Part shown: piece after piece, positions 58,316 through 64,000 of the stretch
How positions within the stretch are numbered: the first letter of the stretch is position 1
Layout of the letters: each line of letters opens with the position of its first letter
Assembly: GCA_015179025.1 (NCBI GenBank)
Contig: WHUX01000119.1
Coordinates: 1 to 64,000, forward strand
Source: Terfezia claveryi
Lineage: Eukaryota > Ascomycota > Pezizomycetes > Pezizales > Pezizaceae
DNA length: 64,000 bases
Direction: 5' to 3'
Position numbers and translations under genes: made by a program
Notes under the pieces: model-generated
What the model saw: the letters and a program-made list of their open reading frames with translations, nothing else
The model's database searches: none
Told to the model about the DNA's origin: nothing

Positions 58316-59086
58316 TCACTCCCCCTTAGACCTTGTCTTGTTGATTTTCAGGTTTACGTTATGTATAGAGAGGGCATACGCCTTCAGCTTGTGCCTTCTA
58401 CTGAGGTAGGCGAAACCTCGGGCTCCAATGAAGTTAATATTGAGGGGTTTTGGTGATGGAGTTTCAGCAACCATCTGGCTAGGGTCTTCTACCAGGGGTG
58501 GTAGAGTATACAGCCCTTTAACAGCAGTCCTTAGAGCACCATAGTACTTCTTACAATACCCACTATTGAAATTCATGGTGTAAAAGCTAAAGTTAATGGA
58601 GACATCATACATTTGGAGCTACGGGTTCTCTAGAACAATAGGGTATTTAAGCTTGGTCACAAATATGGGGAGACTTTCTGAGTAGTCTCCAATAGCACTA
58701 GGCAAGTGTGCGAGGTCGGTAATAGCTCTGGAAGAGATAGGGTGGCCATCAATGACATTGAGGAGGTAGGGGGTTTTTAACTTGGAAGTTAGTATGGAAT
58801 TTTTACTGACGAAAGTCTGATCAATGAATGCAATTCCTGAAGCATCACAATCTATAAGAGCTGATGTTACCACTATTTTATTATTGAACTTGATAGTTAT
58901 AGGTACAATGAAGTACTTGCCAAACAGGCAAGACTTGTCAACAGATATAGATGTAGGCAAAGAAAATGCAGACAAAGATAAATGACCCAAAATAGGTCCC
59001 TTGCTAGTGTCAGCAACTAGGCAAGGGACTCCACTTTTCCCGACTCCTGTGGGGTCTCGGATACTGCATGTATGGCTAGGGAGCAA
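58316..59086 (-). pseudogene. B-2 aspartic protease
   Basis: Two open pieces. 58619-59086 reads SVDKSCLFGKYFIVPITIKF, then LIDCDASGIAFID (catalytic D-C-D-A-S, where the family has D-C-G-A-S) and YPIVLENP. 58316-58612 reads VSINFSFYTMNFNSGYCKKY, then KPLNINFIGARGFAYLSRRH and INKTRSKGE. They are separated by one stop. The spacer leads into reverse transcriptase. Confidence 0.8.
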
Positions 59087-60169
59087 TTCTTTCTCAAAGG
59101 ACAGGCTGCAATAAAGTAATCCCCTTTTCTATATGCAATGCATAACCCGTTCATTCGGTGACAATCTCTCTCCTCTTGAGTTAACCGTAGCCTACTTATA
59201 GGTAGGTCTATAGGTACAGTACCACCTACCACAAGAGAGGTGTACGCAGGTTTATTGATAGGCATAGTGGGTTATTGGGTGCATGCTGCTACTGGGAAGC
59301 TTGTTTGGGGGTTCGAGGTAGGAAGGGTTTTTAGAGGAGCTCTGAGGGCTGCTGTTTGCTGTTCTACCCAGCTGGCTTACTCAATAAGTTTCTCCAGAGT
59401 CTTGGTTAGTGGGCAGTAGATCAGAGCCTTTTTCAGCTTAAAAGTAAGTCCATCTTTGAACTGATCGAGCTTAACTTCATTATTCTAATTGAGCTCTGCT
59501 GCTAACCTAGAAAACTTGGCAACATAGGCTGACTGTTCATTGTACTTTTACTTGAGGTCTGGTAGAGCCCTGCTGGCAGTTCCTTTAGAATCCAGGTCTT
59601 TGAAGGCTCAGTCCAAGATTGCTATTAGTGCTGGAATATCTACCAGATCAATCCCTATGGCTTTGACAAAGGGCTGTACCTGGTCCATGGCCTTACCCTC
59701 CAGTAGGCTATAGATATATAAGAGCTGGTAGTAGACAGTGGGGAACTTTACTGAGTTCCCAGAGAGTTTTATCTGCATAGAGTTTTTCCATGCTCGTAAC
59801 TGGCCCTAGTCCCCATTAAACTTAGGTAGTATAGGTAGGTCTTGTGTTTTCTAGTTTTTTGGACTATTGGTCAGGTCCAAAGCATGAGTCAGTCTCCAGA
59901 TGGTTATCCTGTCATCTGCTACATCTTCTCACAGGAGGGTTATTTTATCTTCGGCTTCTTGGATTCACCTTTTGGCTTTCTGAAGGTCCGCTCCTTATTG
60001 TTTGCTAATGGCATGAGTATCTATGAATATTTCGATCACAGTTCATTGGTATTGTAATAGTTCTGTCGGGTCTGATGGGATCGGAGTCACCTTCCAGGCT
60101 ATGAATCTGTTGGTAGGTAGTGGAATGTTTGCGAACATCGTACCAGTTAGTCTGAAAGATCCAACATAG
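59017..60169 (-). pseudogene. B-2 gag
   Basis: The minus strand from 60169 down. Right after the 5' LTR is CTATGTTGGATC, the primer-binding region shared with B-1 and B-4. The capsid spans about 59400-59870. The zinc knuckle at about 59105-59150 reads CIAYRKGDYFIAACP, so the second Cys and the His of the CCHC knuckle (intact in B-4) are both Tyr. Both changes are G to A or C to T. The piece 59017-59265 (RLRLTQEERDCHRMNGLCIA) is open. Confidence 0.75.
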
Positions 60170-60735
60170 TAGAACAAGGGCTCTGGAGGATAAGGCAACT
60201 AAGGGGTATGCCGGGGCAGTGGCAAGAGGGAATCACATGCATAGGAGCGCTATATATGTGATTTGGTGAAAGACTAGGGTAAGACACATGTAGGAATGCT
60301 ACGTGTGTGACTAGAGGAAGGCTAAGATGGGAGGCAAGGGCAAGAGGCAAAAGAGGTAGAGGGTAAGGGATACGAGACATACAAAGGCAGTTGCTGTGTG
60401 TGTCAAGGGAGGCAGCTGTACTGCAGAATTGTTTGTGCAAGACCAGGGTGTATATAAGGGAGATGCACTAGTGTTGGAAGAAGCAAGGTCCTGTATTGGG
60501 TATATAAGACATTAGATGGAGATCCAATGAGAGGGCAGAGAAACGAAGATATATATATATGATTCCAGACCAAGGCTATAGAAGGAATAAACTTCCCGAG
60601 ATTCCTATCTCGGAAGCTAAGATAACAATCACCCATTAACGACACCTAAACAAGCCTATTCGAGTATCAAAACAGTACAACACCCGAACAAGCCTGTTCG
60701 AGTGTCAAATCAAGACTAAGAACATAGTTATGACA
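60170..60735 (-). repeat. Family B 5' LTR of B-2
   Basis: 566 bp, the same length as 32288-32853. The plus-strand right end is ATGACA, followed by CCAAG (target duplication partner of CTAGG at 32283-32287). Two palindrome copies lie near 60645-60705. Confidence 0.85.
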
Positions 60736-61320
60736 CCAAGGAATCTGAGTAAATGAGGATATTATCTAGCTATGCTATACAAAATATGTCTAAGAAGTCT
60801 TGTAGAGTATCATTGATGAAGTGCTAGAATAATACTGGGGCATTGGTTAACCTAAATGGTATAATATTGTACTCAAAATGGCCATATCATGTCTGGAAAG
60901 CTGTTTTCCACTCCTCCCCTTCGGTGATTCGTACTAGGTTGTATACCTCTCTCAGATCCAATTTGGTAAACTACTTTGCTTTGGAAAGCCTAGCTAATAT
61001 CTCCTGAATTAGGGGTAAAGGGTACATGTTCTTGACCATTATCTCATTCAGGCCACGATAGTCAACATATACCTGGAGAAAGCCATCAGACTTCTTCATG
61101 AATAGCACTGGGGTACCCGCTGGTGAGGAGCTGTGGTGAATGAAGCTTTTATTGTAGTTTTCCTCCAAGTATCTTTTCAGAGCTTCCGATTCCACCCGAG
61201 ACATTCCATAGAGAGGTTTATAAGAGGGGGTCTTGCCCTCTACCAGTAGAATTGTGTGGTCGTATAGTTGATAGGGGGCTAGCTTTTCCACTGCTTTTTA
61301 CGAAAATAGGTCAATGAACT
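60736..61320 (-). pseudogene. B-1 reverse transcriptase, 5' part
   Basis: The open piece 60971-61291 reads LAPYQLYDHTILLVEGKTPS, then YGMSRVESEALKRYLEEN and FIHHSSSPAGTPVLFMKKSD with VDYRGLNEI, the classic N-terminal blocks of gypsy reverse transcriptase. Toward 60760 the active site reads -LDNIL where B-2 has YLDDIL, so it is inactive. It stops at 60736, where B-2 was inserted, and resumes at 32287. Confidence 0.8.
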
Positions 61321-62110
61321 CATAGTATTTGTCTAGGACTAGGGATTTCTACTCATCTTTAGACCTTGTCTTGTTAATCTTCAGGTTAATCTCATAAATT
61401 GAGAGGGTATGAGCCTTGAGCTTACATCTTCCAGTAAGATGAGCAAAAGCCCCAGCTCCGATGAAGTTAATATCTAGAGGTTTGGTAGGGGCGGAGGATA
61501 TCAAAGGAATAAGGGTAATAGGGGAAATGGAGGGGATAGTGGCATCATAGTAATCCATTAAATTCACCACCTGGGACAGGTGGATAATAGGAGGTAGTAA
61601 TGCACATAATCCAGTAGTAGTGGCTTTTGGATTTCCATAGTGGTTTTTGTAGTAAGGGCTATTGAACTGTAGAGTATAAGAGCCAAAGCTGACTAATATA
61701 TCATGCATTCTAAGCCATGGGATTTCAAGGACAATTGGATACTTGAGCTTTGTAACAAACATAGGGAGGCTTTCGGAGTGGTCTCCAATCTGGGTAGGAG
61801 TACATACGATATCAATAATGGCTCTAGAAGAGATGGGTCAGCTATCAATGACATTAAGGAGGCAGGGGGTTTTGAGGTTAGAAGTAGGTATAGCATGCTT
61901 ACTGACAAAGGCCTAGTCGATAAAGGCAATTCCTAAGGCTCCATAGTCTACAAGAGCTGATGTGACAAGTGTTTTACCATTGAAGGATATTATGATAGGT
62001 ACAACAAAATACTCACCAAATAGGTGAGACTCATCAATAGACACAGAAGGAACAGAAAAAGATGACAAAGATAGATGACCTAATATAGGTCCCTTGCTGG
62101 TATCAGTAAC
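61321..62110 (-). pseudogene. B-1 aspartic protease
   Basis: The open piece 61349-61762 reads YPIVLEIPWLRMHDILVSFG, then SYTLQFNSPYYKNHYG and KPLDINFIGAGAFAHLTGR with INKTRSKDE. The N-terminal part (about 61780-62060) is recognisable by alignment to B-2 but broken. Same arrangement as in B-2. Confidence 0.75.
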
Positions 62111-63280
62111 TAGGTAAGGGACAGGGCTTTTCCTGACTTATCTACCTCTTCGATCCTGGATTCGGAGATGGTGTAGGTAGCTATCGAGTGGTTTTTTCGG
62201 AGAGGACATGCTATGATAAAATGGTCCCCTTTTCTACATGCTATGCATAGCTAGTTCATTCAGTAGCCATCTCTCTCCTCCTGGGTTAACTAGGGCCTTC
62301 CGGAAGAGAGATCCATAAGGGTGGGCCCTCCTACCACCAACAATAGGTATGCTGGTTTATTAGCAAGTATGGAGGGTTATTGCTGTTGCTGTTGGAGATA
62401 TGCTGCCAGGAAACTAGTCTAGGAAGTTGTAGATGGGTGAGTTCTCTGAGGACCCCTAAGTGCCACCGTTTGCTGTTCCACCCAACTGGCCTACACAATA
62501 AGCTCTTTCAAAGTATTAGTTGGTGAGCAATATACCAGAGCCTGTTTGAGTTCAAAGGAAAAACCGGTCTTGAATTGATTGAGTTTGGCCTCGTTATTTC
62601 ATGTGAGTTCGGCCACTAACCTAGAGAATTCAGTGATGTAGGTTGACAAGTCATTGTTCTTTTGCTTAAGGTCTCGTAGGACCTGGCTCACTGTCCTTTA
62701 GGGTCTGGGTCCCTGAAGGCTTGATCCAAGAGTACTATTAAGGCCAAGACATCAACCAAATCTACCCTAGTGGCCTTGATGAATAGCTGGACTTAGTTCA
62801 TAGCTTGCTCTCCAATAGCCCGTAAATGTATGAGAGTTAGTATTGGACTGTAGAGAACTTGGCTAAGTCCCTGATAGCTTAATCTGTACTGAGTTCTTCC
62901 ATGCTCTCAGCCTGTCTCGATCCCCATTGAACTTGGGGGGGCTAGTAAATCCTGTATTTTAGGTGCTTTCTGGTAGTCCACAGTATTGAGGGCACGAGTT
63001 AGCCTACGAATAGTGTTTTGGTCCTCCATTGCTTCCTCCTAGAGGAGGATGATTACGTCTTCGGTAGACTTGAGTTGTTGCTTAGCTTTTAGAAGGTCAG
63101 CACCTTGTTGCTCACCAATTGCATAAGTGGCTGAGAATATCTCAATGATTGTTCTACAGTACTCTATGAGCTAAGCTAGGTCGAAGGGGATCGGGGTCTC
63201 CCTCTAGACTTGAAATCTGACAGCGGGTAGAAGGGATAACTCGGACATTATACCAGTTGGTCAAATTAGATCCAATATAG
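62111..63280 (-). pseudogene. B-1 gag
   Basis: Minus-strand gag with a zinc knuckle at about 62201-62252 reading CIACRKGDHFIIACPLR, the intact CCHC form. The capsid region (62480-62960) aligns with B-2 59380-59830, and the primer-binding region CTATATTGGATC is next to the 5' LTR. Many stops are present, so no long open frame is left. Confidence 0.65.
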
Positions 63281-63798
63281 TATAACAATGACTCTAGGGA
63301 CAAGGTGACTAAGGGGTATACCAGGGCAAGGATAGGGCTAGAGTAAGACATACATAGGAATACTATGTGTGTGACTAGGGGAAGGCTGGGATGGGGGGCA
63401 AGAGCAAGAGGCAAGAGAGGCAGTGGGTAAGGAGCCTAAAACATACAGAGGCAGTTGCCATGTGTGTCGAAGAGAGGCAGCTGTGCTGCAGAGCTGTTCA
63501 CGAGATAAAGGGGTGCACAAGGGAGATGCATAAGCGCTGGAAGAGGCAAGGTCCTGTATTGGATATACAAGATATTGGATGGAGATCCAATGAGAGGGTA
63601 GAGAAATGAAGATATATATATATGATTCTAAGCCAAAGCCATGGAAGGAATAAGCTTCCTGAGATTTCTATCTCAGAAACCAAGATAACAATTACCTATC
63701 GATGACACCCAAACAAGCCTATTCGAGTGTCAGAACAGCATGACACCCGAACAAGCCTGTTCGAGTGTCAAATTAAGATAAAGAACATGGTTGTGACA
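63281..63798 (-). repeat. Family B 5' LTR of B-1
   Basis: 518 bp, pairing with 29313-29827. The plus-strand left end is TATAACAATG and the right end TTGTGACA. Two palindrome copies lie near 63705-63770 (GACACCCGAACAAGCCTGTT). Confidence 0.85.
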
Positions 63799-64000
63799 CT
63801 TTCTAAAACCTCTCAATATCAACTTTATTAGAGCTAGAACTTTTACCTACCTTACTAGGAGGCATAAGCTAAAGGTACATACCCTCTTTATATATGATAT
63901 AAACCTAGAAATCAACAAGACAAGGTCTAAGGGAGAGTGGAAATCCATGGTTTTAGACAAATATCAGGAATTTATATACCTGTTCTCGGAAAAAGCTGTG
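63799..64000 (+). pseudogene. B-4 protease/reverse transcriptase spacer, continues beyond window
   Basis: The plus strand resumes the frame cut at 29312: KPLNINFIRARTFTYLTRRH, then INKTRSKGEWKSMVLDKYQE and FIYLFSEKAV, equivalent to B-2 58240-58440. B-4, and outside it the rest of B-3, must continue to the right of the window. Confidence 0.8.

Larger units (their letters stand above)
32288..60735 (-). mobile_element. Family B element B-2, minus strand, host of element C and the hAT element
   Basis: Two LTRs of exactly equal length (566 bp; 32288-32853 and 60170-60735) flank it. The flanking 5-mers are CTAGG and CCAAG, consistent with one CCAGG target decayed by C to T and G to A. Its own sequence is 32288-34339, 43968-44071 and 56779-60735, in all about 6.1 kb. 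Reverse transcriptase keeps YLDD, and it is the least decayed B copy, as expected of the youngest. Confidence 0.85.
29313..63798 (-). mobile_element. Family B element B-1, minus strand, split by nested insertions
   Basis: Its 3' LTR (29313-29827, 515 bp) and 5' LTR (63281-63798, 518 bp) flank a minus-strand gag-pol. The pol 3' half is at 29828-32287 and the gag/pol 5' half at 60736-63280. The two halves meet within reverse transcriptase. The intervening 32288-60735 is element B-2 with its own insertions. Without insertions the element would be about 6.0 kb, a normal size. Confidence 0.8.

Noticed and set aside
1..64000. tRNA or rRNA genes
   Set aside because: None recognised by eye on either strand. 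A covariance-model scan would be needed to exclude decayed tRNA genes.

Overview
The window reads as a transposon graveyard in a filamentous fungus, probably an ascomycete. The genus cannot be told from the sequence. No ordinary housekeeping gene, tRNA or rRNA is visible. Almost everything belongs to LTR retrotransposons of the Ty3/gypsy (chromovirus) type, one hAT DNA transposon and one KDZ/Plavaka-like transposon. Most reading frames are broken by changes of the CpA to TpA kind (CAG/CAA to TAG/TAA, TGG to TAG), the pattern expected of repeat-induced point mutation (RIP). Retroelement families are called A, B and C here.

Layout. 1-1150: satellites and AT microsatellites. 1250-4060: RIP-wrecked family B fragments (gag-protease, then an LTR and integrase tail on the other strand). 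4060-4560: the divergent 5' end of a C-like element. 5788-8750: a Plavaka-type transposase relic. 8760-11619: very AT-rich DNA holding a palindrome of about 410 bp.

From 11620 to the right edge the DNA is one nested structure. B-3 (minus, 11620-17118) is cut by B-4 (plus, 17119 to beyond 64000). B-4 is cut by family A (plus, 17841-27477) and by B-1 (minus, 29313-63798). B-1 is cut inside its reverse transcriptase by B-2 (minus, 32288-60735). B-2 is cut inside its integrase by family C (minus, 34340-43967, perfect 5-bp duplication GGTAT) and by a 12.7-kb hAT element (44072-56778, perfect 8-bp duplication GGGGGTCA). Coding pieces on the two sides of each insertion rejoin in order, and older layers are more RIP-decayed.

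The most unusual object is the hAT element. Besides a hAT transposase (minus strand, 45.1-48 kb) it carries cargo: an unrecognised minus-strand gene (48.6-49.6 kb), an unrecognised plus-strand gene or genes ending in a long acidic tail (51.0-53.9 kb), and a divergent multi-exon histone H3-like gene (54755-55349, starting MARTKQ, with recognisable histone-fold helices). An octamer, GTCACGGA and its CpG-decayed forms, recurs in arrays through the whole element, in introns and spacers and in opposite orientation near the two ends. A transposon that carries its own H3-like histone beside an acidic-tailed protein is the best candidate here for an undescribed system.
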